DNA from: Nonlabens sp. Hel1_33_55
GTDB taxonomy: Bacteria; Bacteroidota; Bacteroidia; Flavobacteriales; Flavobacteriaceae
Assembly (NCBI RefSeq): GCF_900101765.1
Contig: NZ_LT627735.1
Coordinates: forward strand, 620,001-684,000
DNA length: 64,000 bases
Reading direction: 5' to 3'
The first letter of the stretch is position 1; every line of letters starts with the position of its first letter. The notes beneath the pieces were generated by a model. The model was not told where the DNA came from, ran no database searches, and saw only the letters and a program-made list of their open reading frames with translations. The translations under genes were made by a program, and so were the position numbers. Positions 45,552 through 54,268 of the stretch are shown here, in pieces.

Positions 45552-46554
45552 GAATAATTGTTTCTATGCCGCCATTAACGTTGTGTAGATTTTTGAATCC
45601 GTATTCAGTCTGCAATAATTCTATCGCCATGCTACTACGTTTGCCTGTTTTACAGAAAACGAAAACATCCGTTTCTCTAGGGATTTCCCCATGTTTTGCG
45701 TGTAAATGATTTAAGGGAATATAAATGATACTATTGGACTCGATTCTAGGCTGCTCCATCTGTTCTCGAACATCTAGATAAACTCTTTCCTCATCTTTAA
45801 GCCGACAATTGATCTGCACAGGAATGATGCCGTTCTCCAGGATTTGGTCGATTTGATCTTGTTTTTTGGTAATATTTATGCTTTGTTGCGTGCCATTCAG
45901 GAAATTGAAGATCCTCAATCTATCTGAACAAACGGCGTCACTATTCAATATAATTTTCAATGCTTCCATAGCTTGGTACAGCCCTAATAAGCCCGGAACT
46001 GGTCCTAAAACCCCAGTAGTTTCACAACTTATATTTTCTGTTGTCGCTTTCGCGAAAACGCATCTATAACTAGCTCCACCTTTAAAATTAAACACACTTA
46101 ATTGTCCTTCATTTTTGAAAACAGAACCATAGACCCATGGTTTTCCAGATAAAATAGCGGCATCATTGATTAGGTATTTAGTTTCAAAATTGTCAGAACC
46201 GTCGATCACCATATCATATCCCGAAAAAATAGATACTGCATTTTTATCATCTAGTGCTTCATTGATAGCGATGATGTTCACTTCTGAATTCATTTCAATG
46301 AGACGCTCTTTTGCAACTATTGCTTTAGGTTTCCCCAAATCTGATTCACGGTAAAGCACCTGCCTGTGTAAATTGGTTATGGAGACAAGATCGTGATCCA
46401 TCATTCCAATAGTTCCAACTCCTGCACCCACCAAATACTGAGCAGCAGGACAACCCAATCCACCAACTCCTATAATAAGAACCTTGGCGTCAGCAATTTT
46501 TTGCTGTCCTTCAACACCAACGGTGTCCAATTGTATTTGACGGTTATAGCGCAT
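45541..46554 (-). CDS. moeB: MoaD-activating adenylyltransferase with C-terminal rhodanese domain
   Basis: 337 residues. The E1-like fold has VLIIGVGGLGCPAAQYLVGA, DLVSITNLHRQVLY, GSDNFETKYLINDA and the catalytic-type ISCETTGVLGPV. A rhodanese domain follows (from about 245) with active-site Cys in VFVFCKTGKRSS, so adenylation and sulfur transfer to MoaD are joined, as in MOCS3-type enzymes. Palindrome remnant at 46045-46060 encodes VFAKATT in the variable loop before ISCETTG. It overlaps moaD by one base and moaE by 11. Confidence 0.95.
   Translation of the reverse strand: MRYNRQIQLDTVGVEGQQKIADAKVLIIGVGGLGCPAAQYLVGAGVGTIGMMDHDLVSITNLHRQVLYRESDLGKPKAIVAKERLIEMNSEVNIIAINEALDDKNAVSIFSGYDMVIDGSDNFETKYLINDAAILSGKPWVYGSVFKNEGQLSVFNFKGGASYRCVFAKATTENISCETTGVLGPVPGLLGLYQAMEALKIILNSDAVCSDRLRIFNFLNGTQQSINITKKQDQIDQILENGIIPVQINCRLKDEERVYLDVREQMEQPRIESNSIIYIPLNHLHAKHGEIPRETDVFVFCKTGKRSSMAIELLQTEYGFKNLHNVNGGIETIIHGT
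46045..46060. repeat. Palindrome copy with one mismatch inside moeB
   Basis: CGCTTTCGCGAAAACG, one base from the consensus, read as VFAKA on the minus strand. Confidence 0.85.
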
Positions 46555-46790
46555 CAGCCTCCAGCAAAAGGTGGTAAAAAAGCTACTTCATCGTCTTCCT
46601 TTAATTGCGAAGTAACATTGAGATCCTGATTTACTGCTATTTGAACAGTTCCTGGATCTTTAATATTATATAGATTTACGATCTGTGCTTTCAATTCGGC
46701 GACCGTATTGCCATCGGTAAATGAAAACTTTTCCTCAGACTTACCTGCAGACTCTGCAATCATACCGAAGTATTTCAAATTCAATTTCAT
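46554..46790 (-). CDS. moaD: Molybdopterin synthase sulfur carrier subunit
   Basis: 78 residues, ubiquitin-like fold. The C-terminus VAFLPPFAGG ends in the required Gly-Gly, which is thiocarboxylated by MoeB. The N-terminal LKYFGMIAESAGKSEEKF and the VAVNQDLN-like segment (VQIAVNQDLNVTSQ) fit. It overlaps both neighbours by 1-4 bases. Confidence 0.95.
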   Translation of the reverse strand: MKLNLKYFGMIAESAGKSEEKFSFTDGNTVAELKAQIVNLYNIKDPGTVQIAVNQDLNVTSQLKEDDEVAFLPPFAGG

Positions 46791-47395
46791 TCTTGTTCCA
46801 TTTTATGCAGTCGTTCAACATCTTCTGGAGTATCCACGTCAAAAATTCCTTTTTCAAAAGGTATTGTTTGATAATCAAAAGCCTTATCGCTTAATAGTTT
46901 TTTAGCACCTTGATCACCTTCTAGTTTCATTAATTCAGGGACAAGCGATACAGAAAAAATAGCTGGAACACCAATTATGCCATCGTATTCTGAAAAAGTT
47001 GCTGGTGACTGCTTATCTAATTGGACTTCAATGAGTCGATTTATTTCTGTTTTTCCAACAAACGGTTGGTCTGATAGCAAGACGACAATCTGACTCAAGG
47101 ATTGATCTAGATCTAGAGCTTGTTCTAACCCTAGTTTGAGACTACTAGCCATACCATTTGACCATTCCTTATTCTCAATAATTTCAAATGCTGATGCTTT
47201 GATTGAAGTTTTGATTTTCTCATAATTGGCTCCCAAAACCAAAATATTTACATCAAAGTCAATAGCACTAGTTAGATCGATTACTCGTTGCAATAGCGTA
47301 CTTCCCTTAAATTCTACGAGCTGTTTTGCGTGACCTAAACGGCTGGAAGATCCTGCAGCGAGTATGACGACTCCTATTTTGATTCCGTTGATCAT
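46787..47395 (-). CDS. MobA/MocA-like nucleotidyltransferase
   Basis: 202 residues. GVVILAAGSSSRLGHAKQLV is the nucleotide-binding start of the MobA/MocA family, and LSDQPFVGKTEIN and GVPAIFSVSLVPEL match. Beside xdhC and a molybdenum hydroxylase, a MocA role (CTP addition to form molybdopterin cytosine dinucleotide) is most likely, which agrees with the PaoABC-like type of enzyme encoded upstream. The specificity is inferred. Confidence 0.88.
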   Translation of the reverse strand: MINGIKIGVVILAAGSSSRLGHAKQLVEFKGSTLLQRVIDLTSAIDFDVNILVLGANYEKIKTSIKASAFEIIENKEWSNGMASSLKLGLEQALDLDQSLSQIVVLLSDQPFVGKTEINRLIEVQLDKQSPATFSEYDGIIGVPAIFSVSLVPELMKLEGDQGAKKLLSDKAFDYQTIPFEKGIFDVDTPEDVERLHKMEQE

Positions 47396-48546
47396 GATGC
47401 TGTAGTTTTGAAATTTGAGTCTATGCGTTCGTGAATGGGCTGCTTTTTATTTTTCAAAGGCTGCGCACTGGATTTCGTAATGACTGCTTGTATTTCAGCA
47501 AGTATGGATAGACCTATTTCTGCCGGAGTCTCTGCGGCCAAATCCAATCCAACTGGCGCATGTATTTTGTGTAATAATTTTTGAGTGATCTCAAAACCTT
47601 GGGATTCCAGATCATCCTGCATTTTTTGCCATTTTTTCAACGGTCCTAGAATGCCTATGTACGGAATCTCAATTTGCGGAATCAGTAACTTCAAAACTTC
47701 CAGATCGTAATGATAATTGTGACTCATCAACACAACACAGGTTCGTGAATCTATTTCAATATGATTGAGTGTTAGCTCTGGTTTACTCACTATTATTTGA
47801 CAAGAGCTTGTAAATCGGTCCGTATTTGCGTGCGTGGTTCGTCCATCTGTAACGATCACTTTCCAGCCAAGTAAATCTGCCTGCTGCGCTAAAATTTGAG
47901 CATCGTTACCAGCGCCTACAATGACTAATTTGACCGCAGGTAAATAATATTGTAAAAACAAATGGTGATTCGCGTGTTTAAAAAAGATCTCACTAAACGT
48001 ATTGTGCGCTTTTTGAAATGTGCTTTTCAATTCTGAACTAATTGTATTCAATAATTCAAAATTCTCATTTTGGTTTAATGCATCAAGATTGTCGTTTACT
48101 ACAACGATAGTTCCTAATTGTGTCAACGTTGCATCTAGATTGAAGAGAACACCAATCGCTGTAGGCTCGCGTTGATCCATTGTTTTACTCAGTATTTCAC
48201 AAGCATTTTGATCATCATCATAATTTAGTGGTTCGAATAAAACCCGAATAATCCCATTGCATCCTAATTGCGCACCTATCACCACATCGTCCTCATCGCT
48301 AGTATCGTATGTGATTAGTTTGTTTTTGTTTTGATGCAAGGCTAGAAGCGCTTTTTTTAGAGCATCACCTTCTAAACAGCCGCCGCTTATCGCGCCAGTT
48401 ATATTTCCATATTCATCAATCAGCATGCGAGCGCCAGATCTGCGATATGATGACCCGTCTACATGAACCACAGTAGCAAGAACAGAGGTTGTACCTTCCT
48501 TCTTAAGCTGCTCGTAACGTTCTACAATAACATCTAGCTCTCTCAT
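47392..48546 (-). CDS. XdhC-family molybdenum-enzyme maturation protein
   Basis: 384 residues. N-terminal XdhC/CoxI domain (LATVVHVDGSSYRRSGARML, GAISGGCLEGDAL with the Cys proposed to hold sulfur) and C-terminal Rossmann part (VIVGAGNDAQILAQQADLLG, APVGLDLAAETPAEIGLSIL). Such chaperones bind the cofactor, promote its sulfuration and deliver it to the enzyme. It overlaps the cysteine desulfurase and MocA-like genes by 4 bases each, matching that hand-over. Confidence 0.93.
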   Translation of the reverse strand: MRELDVIVERYEQLKKEGTTSVLATVVHVDGSSYRRSGARMLIDEYGNITGAISGGCLEGDALKKALLALHQNKNKLITYDTSDEDDVVIGAQLGCNGIIRVLFEPLNYDDDQNACEILSKTMDQREPTAIGVLFNLDATLTQLGTIVVVNDNLDALNQNENFELLNTISSELKSTFQKAHNTFSEIFFKHANHHLFLQYYLPAVKLVIVGAGNDAQILAQQADLLGWKVIVTDGRTTHANTDRFTSSCQIIVSKPELTLNHIEIDSRTCVVLMSHNYHYDLEVLKLLIPQIEIPYIGILGPLKKWQKMQDDLESQGFEITQKLLHKIHAPVGLDLAAETPAEIGLSILAEIQAVITKSSAQPLKNKKQPIHERIDSNFKTTAS

Positions 48547-49697
48547 AATTCCGCGAATTGTAGTGCATTCACGGCACTTTTAATTTCTGCAACTGCAAGA
48601 TGAATATCTTGTTCTGTCGTGGGATGTCCTATGCTTATTCTAAGAGTGGCCATCGCCAGATCTTTTTCCAATCCCATTGCACTCAACACATGAGATGGTT
48701 CCATAACCACAGATGTACAAGCAGATCCGCGAGAGACTGCGATGTTTTTTAATCTCCTAATGAGTTTGTTACCGTCTGTATTTTTGAATGAGATGCTGGT
48801 AGTGTTTGGTAATCTGGATTCGTTTTGGCAATTGATAATTGCGCCAGGAATATCTTGAAGTTCACCTTCTAACTGATCTCGTAATGATGATAAGGAGCGT
48901 GACTCTTTTTCCGCTTTCGCGAAAGAAATATCGGCTGCTTTTCCAAAACCAACTATTGCAGGTATATTCAAAGTACCCGGCCGCATGCCTTTTTCCTGAC
49001 CGCCACCATAAAAACTAGGGTCGATGGAAATTTGATTGTTCTTATTGAGAAATAGCGCTCCTGCACCTTTAGGGCCATACATTTTATGTGCAGAAAAGAA
49101 AGCGATATCAATATCCAAATCGTGAATATCAACATTCACTTTACCAACGGCTTGCGTTATATCGCACATTAAAACAGCGTAGCTTTTACGAACCACTTTG
49201 GCGATTTCTTTAATAGGATGTATCAGTCCAGTCTCGTTATTGGCCAGCATCAGACAGACTAAAACAGTCTGTTCTTTAATCGCATTTTCTAGATCTGAGA
49301 CATTGATATTTCCTTTGTAATCCACATCGAGGTACGTGACATCAAAGCCATTTTGCTCTAATTGATTTATTGGGTCAAGAACCGCTTTGTGTTCTGTTTT
49401 ACAAGTGATGATGTGGTTTCTCTTATGCTTTTGTGCCTTGCAATATCCTTGCAAAGCCATATTTGCAGCCTCTGTAGCACCTGATGTGAAAATTATTTCA
49501 GAAGGTTTTGCACCTATTAGTTTGGAAACTTGCTTTCTAGCCAAATCCACCGCTTCCTGAGCTTCCCAACCATAAACATGATCGCTCCCAGAATTCCCAA
49601 AGTTTTCTGTGAAATATGGAATCATAGCATCGACCACGCGTTGATCGACGGGTGTAGTTGCATTATAATCCAAATAAACTTTTGGCGTGTTTACCAT
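48543..49697 (-). CDS. Cysteine desulfurase (NifS/IscS-like) of the cofactor operon
   Basis: About 384 residues from ATG 49697 (a TTG lies one codon earlier). PLP enzyme: VYLDYNATTPVD, FTSGATEAANMALQG, the PLP Lys in FFSAHKMYGPKGAGALF and the active Cys in SRGSACTSVVMEPSHVL. Since it is coupled to XdhC and no Fe-S genes adjoin it, a dedicated role in giving sulfur to the molybdenum cofactor (like NifS4 in Rhodobacter) or to MoeB is more likely than general Fe-S assembly. A palindrome core at 48914-48925 encodes SFAKA. Confidence 0.93.
   Translation of the reverse strand: MVNTPKVYLDYNATTPVDQRVVDAMIPYFTENFGNSGSDHVYGWEAQEAVDLARKQVSKLIGAKPSEIIFTSGATEAANMALQGYCKAQKHKRNHIITCKTEHKAVLDPINQLEQNGFDVTYLDVDYKGNINVSDLENAIKEQTVLVCLMLANNETGLIHPIKEIAKVVRKSYAVLMCDITQAVGKVNVDIHDLDIDIAFFSAHKMYGPKGAGALFLNKNNQISIDPSFYGGGQEKGMRPGTLNIPAIVGFGKAADISFAKAEKESRSLSSLRDQLEGELQDIPGAIINCQNESRLPNTTSISFKNTDGNKLIRRLKNIAVSRGSACTSVVMEPSHVLSAMGLEKDLAMATLRISIGHPTTEQDIHLAVAEIKSAVNALQFAEL
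48914..48925. repeat. Dispersed palindrome core (12 bp) inside the cysteine desulfurase gene
   Basis: CTTTCGCGAAAG with CCG on the left and AAA on the right, so only one outer arm is kept. Read as SFAKAE. Confidence 0.9.
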
Positions 49698-49720
49698 CAA
49701 AAATTAGATAAATCCCAGAA

Positions 49721-49745
49721 ACAACCTTGAGAGTTTGAAGGTTGT
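49721..49745 (-). other. Hairpin in the leader of the cofactor operon
   Basis: ACAACCTT (49721-49728) and AAGGTTGT (49738-49745) form a perfect 8-bp stem with 9-base loop, 24 bases upstream of the cysteine desulfurase start. No T-tract follows, so it could be a leader element or a 3'-end of the upstream operon. Confidence 0.4.
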
Positions 49746-49765
49746 ATCACTGTATTTTATGTAGT

Positions 49766-49783
49766 TCGCTTTCGCGAAAGCGA
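49766..49783. repeat. Dispersed palindrome, copy 16 (18 bp)
   Basis: TCGCTTTCGCGAAAGCGA between the hydroxylase operon and the cofactor operon, 82 bases past the stop of the large subunit. Confidence 0.96.
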
Positions 49784-49865
49784 GATTATTATTGAACTAA
49801 ATCCTTATAAAAAGCTTTCATTCTGTAAAATGACTGCTCAGCAATTTAGCGTATAAACTTCACGA

Positions 49866-52043
49866 TTAAGCCATGACTCCGGGCTCCAAACCAGCTTCAA
49901 TCAGCTTTTCAGGAGTGATGGGCAGCTCGCGCATTCTCTTACCTGTGGCATTGAAAATCGCGTTGGATATGGAAGCTGCAACGCTCGTGATTCCCAATTC
50001 GCCAATTCCCTTAATCCCCATTTTATTAGCGATTTTGTCTTCTTCAGGAAGGAAAACCACTTCAATATTTGCCATATCCAAATTGACCGGAACGTGGTAG
50101 TCTGCAAAGGAACGAGTTATGAAATTCCCGAAATTAGGTTCCACCTTAGTCTGCTCTGCAATCACCATTCCCGCGCCCATGGTAAGGCCGCCAATGATTT
50201 GACCATAAGCAGTCTTAGGGTTCAAAACCTTACCTGCAGATGCGACATTTACCATGCGCTTGATGCGGTACATGCCAGTATCTTTATCAACCCAAACCTC
50301 TGAAAAGTTGGCTCCGAACGAGAAAACAGAATGCTTTTTAAATTCTGCAGACGGCTCTGCCATTCCTTCAGATTCAAACGTTTTGAGCTTGTTCATTTTC
50401 ATGAGTTTTGCTACAGAAATCTCTTTATCTCCGGCAACGTTTCTGTTATTTTTCAATTTGGCTATCGCATTTTCACACGCAGATCGAACACCATTTGAAA
50501 ATGATGCCGCGCCCCAAGATCCACCAGAACCTGGAGTTACTGGGAAATCAGAATCACCTAATTCTACCGTTATTTGATTCACGGGAATATCTAAATATTC
50601 TGAAGCTGTTTGAGCAATGATGGTATAACTACCAGTTCCAATATCAGTAGCATCCATTTGGACTTTGGCCATTACCTTGCCGTCTTCTAACGTCAAAATT
50701 ACTTTAGCATACGTTTTTTGATATGGTGAATTCCTAGATGCAGCGCTCACGCCGTATCCGATCAGCCAATTTCCTTTTTGGTTGGTTCCAGGCTGATCCT
50801 TACGATCTTTCCAACCAAACTTATCGGCTCCTATGCGCAAGCATTCAACCAACAATCTACTGGAAAACGGTTGGTTTTTATGTAGGTCCTGTTGTGTGTC
50901 ATTCTTGATACGAAACTCCAATGGATCCATTTTAAGTTTCCAGGCCATTTCATCCATCGCAGATTCTAATGCAAAACTACCAGTCGCTTCACCAGGCGCA
51001 CGCATGGCAAATGGCGTTTGTAAATTCATGGGAATTAATCTGTCTTTCACGGTTGCATTGGCAACATTGTATAACATTTTAGAAACCATACCACACGGCT
51101 CCTGAAACTCCTGATTTGTTGAAGTATGAGATAAAGTCTCGTGAGAAAGCGCCGTTAAGGTTCCATCTTTTTTGGCGCCAATTTTCATTTTTTGCTCGTT
51201 GAGCTGTCGCATTCCTGTGTTGGTGAACATTTGCGTACGAGTCACTGTAACCTGTACGGGTCTATTGATCATTTTTGAAGCCATGGTGGCCATAATGACG
51301 TGACGTTCCAAATTAAGTTTTGACCCAAAACCACCACCTACAAATGCTGAAACTACACGTACATCTTTAGTTGGTATCTGGAATGTAGCAGATATTGCGA
51401 TGGTCGCATCTTCCACAATTTGCTGACTAGCGTAAGCGGTCACTTTCCCGTTTTCCCAGCTCACTATTGCTGCGTGAAGTTCCATAGGATGATGATGCTC
51501 AATAGGAGTGATGTAGGTTTGTTCTACAACTTCATCTGCCTCTGCTATTCCTTGATCAAGATTACCTCTGGAGTAATCTGATTTTTCGTTTGGTTTATAA
51601 GCTTTTGATCTTGATTTATCAAAATCAATTACTGCACTAGGATCTGCTTCATATTCAAATTTCACCAATCTTGCAGCATATTGAGCTTGTTCAAAAGTTT
51701 CTGCTACTACAAAGCCTACATACTCGCCATAATAGTGAACCTGGTTGCTTTGTAAAACAGGTGCGATCGTATCTGTTGCAATGGAAACCATTTCCTCGTC
51801 AAAGGTTTTGAGTTTCTCAGCATTTTTGTACGTGATTACCTTTAATACACCTTCTTGTTTTTCTGCCTCGCTGGTATCGATGGATGTTATCGTTCCCTTT
51901 GCGATCGTGCTGTTGATGCCTTGACCGTAAACTTTATTTTTGATAGGATATTCAGAGGCATATTTTGCCTTACCCATAACTTTTAAATGACCTTCAACCC
52001 GATCAATAGCATTTCCAATTCCAGTTTTATTTGATTTCTTCAT
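49866..52043 (-). CDS. Molybdenum hydroxylase, large molybdopterin-binding subunit
   Basis: 725 residues of the xanthine dehydrogenase/aldehyde oxidoreductase family. Features: GKAKYASEYPIKNKVYGQGI, THHHPMEL-like (PIEHHHPMELHAAIVSWENG), VSAFVGGGFGSKLNLERHV, PFAMRAPGEATGSFALESAM, GSGGSWGAASFSNGV and the active-site Glu in MGIKGIGELGITSVA. It resembles E. coli PaoC (YagR) more than eukaryotic XDH. It has no signal of its own and is expected to be carried out by the Tat signal of the small subunit. Substrate (aldehyde or purine) not determinable. Confidence 0.93.
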   Translation of the reverse strand: MKKSNKTGIGNAIDRVEGHLKVMGKAKYASEYPIKNKVYGQGINSTIAKGTITSIDTSEAEKQEGVLKVITYKNAEKLKTFDEEMVSIATDTIAPVLQSNQVHYYGEYVGFVVAETFEQAQYAARLVKFEYEADPSAVIDFDKSRSKAYKPNEKSDYSRGNLDQGIAEADEVVEQTYITPIEHHHPMELHAAIVSWENGKVTAYASQQIVEDATIAISATFQIPTKDVRVVSAFVGGGFGSKLNLERHVIMATMASKMINRPVQVTVTRTQMFTNTGMRQLNEQKMKIGAKKDGTLTALSHETLSHTSTNQEFQEPCGMVSKMLYNVANATVKDRLIPMNLQTPFAMRAPGEATGSFALESAMDEMAWKLKMDPLEFRIKNDTQQDLHKNQPFSSRLLVECLRIGADKFGWKDRKDQPGTNQKGNWLIGYGVSAASRNSPYQKTYAKVILTLEDGKVMAKVQMDATDIGTGSYTIIAQTASEYLDIPVNQITVELGDSDFPVTPGSGGSWGAASFSNGVRSACENAIAKLKNNRNVAGDKEISVAKLMKMNKLKTFESEGMAEPSAEFKKHSVFSFGANFSEVWVDKDTGMYRIKRMVNVASAGKVLNPKTAYGQIIGGLTMGAGMVIAEQTKVEPNFGNFITRSFADYHVPVNLDMANIEVVFLPEEDKIANKMGIKGIGELGITSVAASISNAIFNATGKRMRELPITPEKLIEAGLEPGVMA

Positions 52044-52072
52044 TTTGATGTTTTATTAGTTGAAATTGGTTT

Positions 52073-53059
52073 CTATGCTTCTCTTTCAAAAGCTTGGGTC
52101 AACGCTCTAACTACAGCATTCTTTCCCATTTCTACTTTATACTTATTGGCTTCAAAAGGCTTGGCATCTTTCAATGCTAGTTCTGCAGCTTGTTTAAAAT
52201 TAGCTTCGGTAGGTTGCTTTCCTGCGAGAAAATCTTCTGCCTCTGTCAATTTCCATGGTTTGTGTGCCACGCCGCCCATAGCTAGACCTGCTTTTTTGAT
52301 GCTTCCATTTTCCATTTGTAAACCTGCCGCAACTGATATCAATGCAAAAGCATAGCTTGATCGCTCGCGAATTTTCAAATAGTAGTAGTGATCTGAGAAA
52401 ATGGGTTTATCTAAATGAATAGCTGTAATAAGTTCTCCAGGTTCAAGATTGTTATCCTTTTCTGGTTGATCTCCTGGCAAGCGATGGAAGTCTGTAAAGT
52501 CAATCATTCTTGAAGAACCATCAGTTTTTTCAACTTCTATGGTGGCACCTATTGCTGCCAGCGCAATGTTCATATCTGATGGGTTAGTTGCGATACAACT
52601 ATCACTGTAGCCAAAAATGGCATGTCCTGAATTGGATCCGTTTAAAGCGCCGCAACCAGAACCAGGTTCTCTCTTATTACAAGGCATGGAAGTCTCAAAG
52701 AAATAGGGACAACGCGTGCGTTGTAATAAGTTACCACCATTGCTTGCCATATTCCTTATCTGTGCCGTAGCGGCAGATAACATTGTCATGGATAGTAATG
52801 GGTATTTAGATCTTACTTCTTTATGGTTTGCTGTCTCAGAATTGCTAAGCATCGCGCCTATCGTTAAGCCACCTTTATCATTTGAACTAACGCTTTTATA
52901 ATTCAAGTCATTTACGTGAATGATCTGGTCAGGTCGCTCAACATCTTCCTTCATGAGGTCAACGAGATTCGTTCCACCAGATAGGTAATGAGACGTATTA
53001 GTGAATGCGCTTAGCGCTTGTTCCTTGCTTTGTGCGTCGGTATATTTAAATGGTCTCAT
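52073..53059 (-). CDS. Molybdenum hydroxylase, FAD-binding subunit
   Basis: 328 residues, PaoB/YagS-like. FAD-binding motifs YLSGGTNLVDLMKEDVERP and IGAMLSNSET, plus AQIRNMASNGGNLLQRTRCP. A Cys-rich stretch follows (RCPYFFETSMPCNKREPGSGC), which in PaoB binds an extra 4Fe-4S cluster. It transfers electrons between the 2Fe-2S subunit and an acceptor. Twenty-nine bases separate it from the large subunit. Confidence 0.93.
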   Translation of the reverse strand: MRPFKYTDAQSKEQALSAFTNTSHYLSGGTNLVDLMKEDVERPDQIIHVNDLNYKSVSSNDKGGLTIGAMLSNSETANHKEVRSKYPLLSMTMLSAATAQIRNMASNGGNLLQRTRCPYFFETSMPCNKREPGSGCGALNGSNSGHAIFGYSDSCIATNPSDMNIALAAIGATIEVEKTDGSSRMIDFTDFHRLPGDQPEKDNNLEPGELITAIHLDKPIFSDHYYYLKIRERSSYAFALISVAAGLQMENGSIKKAGLAMGGVAHKPWKLTEAEDFLAGKQPTEANFKQAAELALKDAKPFEANKYKVEMGKNAVVRALTQAFEREA

Positions 53060-53110
53060 TGAATTTCAGTTTTATTAAAAGAGTCAAGGCTGTTAGTTAA
53101 TATCGTAGGT

Positions 53111-53911
53111 CTAAGCATTTTTAGCCTTTTTCATCTGTGCTTCAGTAGCAAATTCCCAAGTGGGCATCACGTCATCGCCAGAGTGTACTTCTTTGACCGC
53201 CTGTACAATATTGTTGTAGGCACCGCATCGACAAATGTTACCAGACATACGTTCTCTGATCTCTTCTTCAGATAAGGTGAGATTACTTTTCACATTTTTA
53301 AAATCTTCTGTAACATAACTCGCATCGCCATTTTTAGCTTCTTCCAACAATGCTACTGAAGAGCAAATTTGTCCTGGTGTACAATAACCACATTGAAAAC
53401 CATCATGTTTCAGGAAAGCCTTTTGCATAGGGTGCATTTCACCGTTTGTGGCTAGTCCTTCTACCGTCGTTATTTCTTTTCCTTCACAAGTTGCTGCAAG
53501 TGTCAAACAGGAAAGGTTACGTTTACCATCAATTATTACAGTACATGCTCCACATTGTCCGTGATCACAACCTTTTTTGGTTCCCGTGAGCGCAAGACGT
53601 TCTCTTAAGGCGTCTAGTAGACTCATTCTTGAATCAATCGTCAACGGTTTTACCGTTTTATTTACTCTAAGATTTACTTTGACTTCGTTGAGTAGTGCCA
53701 TAACATTATTGGGTAAATCAGATACAGTTCTTGCAAATAATTCGTTTGTAAAAATGGAAGCTGCATACATACCTATCCCAGCAACAGATACCTGTTTCAA
53801 GAATTTTCTGCGGGAACTGCCATTGAGACCCATAGCATTTAAGATGATATTTTCATCGTCGCTAAGCTGATCAGAATTGGAATTTTGATTGGATTTATCG
53901 GTCTCTTTCAT
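53111..53911 (-). CDS. Molybdenum hydroxylase, 2Fe-2S subunit with Tat signal
   Basis: About 266 residues from ATG 53911 (the longer TTG start at 53932 adds seven unlikely residues). The N-terminal ~30 polar residues are followed by a twin-arginine signal, SSRRKFLKQVSVAGIGMYAA, so export of the folded complex is predicted. The plant-type 2Fe-2S site is CDHGQCGACTVIIDG with CL, and the second cluster site is CGYCTPGQICSS / MSGNICRCGAYNNI. Equivalent to PaoA/YagT. It is the first gene of the hydroxylase operon. Confidence 0.94.
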   Translation of the reverse strand: MKETDKSNQNSNSDQLSDDENIILNAMGLNGSSRRKFLKQVSVAGIGMYAASIFTNELFARTVSDLPNNVMALLNEVKVNLRVNKTVKPLTIDSRMSLLDALRERLALTGTKKGCDHGQCGACTVIIDGKRNLSCLTLAATCEGKEITTVEGLATNGEMHPMQKAFLKHDGFQCGYCTPGQICSSVALLEEAKNGDASYVTEDFKNVKSNLTLSEEEIRERMSGNICRCGAYNNIVQAVKEVHSGDDVMPTWEFATEAQMKKAKNA

Positions 53912-54019
53912 AAAAATGGGATTTGTGTACAACGGCCTACAACGAAAATAGGCGTTTGTTTCTCGGCAAATATTAACGGAATGCTAATTAGGATTTGCAA
54001 GGATTCATGAACCTTATGT

Positions 54020-54048
54020 AAGATTTGAATCACATCAGGCAAGATTTG
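54020..54048 (-). promoter_or_regulatory. Direct repeat AAGATTTG x2, 21-bp period, upstream of the hydroxylase operon
   Basis: AAGATTTG at 54020-54027 and 54041-54048, with GATTTG again at 53992-53997. They lie 80-140 bases upstream of the operon's first codon. A regulator site is possible; the regulator is unknown. Confidence 0.35.
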
Positions 54049-54094
54049 CGAGGTAATGAGATTTTGATTCTCATTAAGGAAGGAAGAATGTTAT

Positions 54095-54110
54095 CGATTT
54101 CGTGAAAGCG
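54095..54110. repeat. Degenerate palindrome copy (two mismatches)
   Basis: CGATTTCGTGAAAGCG, differing from the consensus at two positions. A decayed intergenic copy. Confidence 0.6.
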
Positions 54111-54268
54111 AAATACTAACCACATTGAAAACCAAATAGGTGATGTCTAATCTGATCTTCAGTCAGGAACTGTGACAGAAAGTGCATTTAAAACTAAATT
54201 GTATTTCTAAAACAATCTAACAAATAGATGGATGCAATTTGACTAGATTGCAACCTTGAATCCTAGTT

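Larger units (their letters stand above)
53912..54268. other. 357-base region upstream of the hydroxylase operon
   Basis: This region is upstream of the 2Fe-2S subunit gene and downstream of the reductase gene (both minus). It contains a degenerate palindrome (54095-54110), the AAGATTTG direct repeat pair, and a weak minus-strand -7-like box (AATATTTG, complement of 53967-53974). No ORF of note. Confidence 0.55.
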
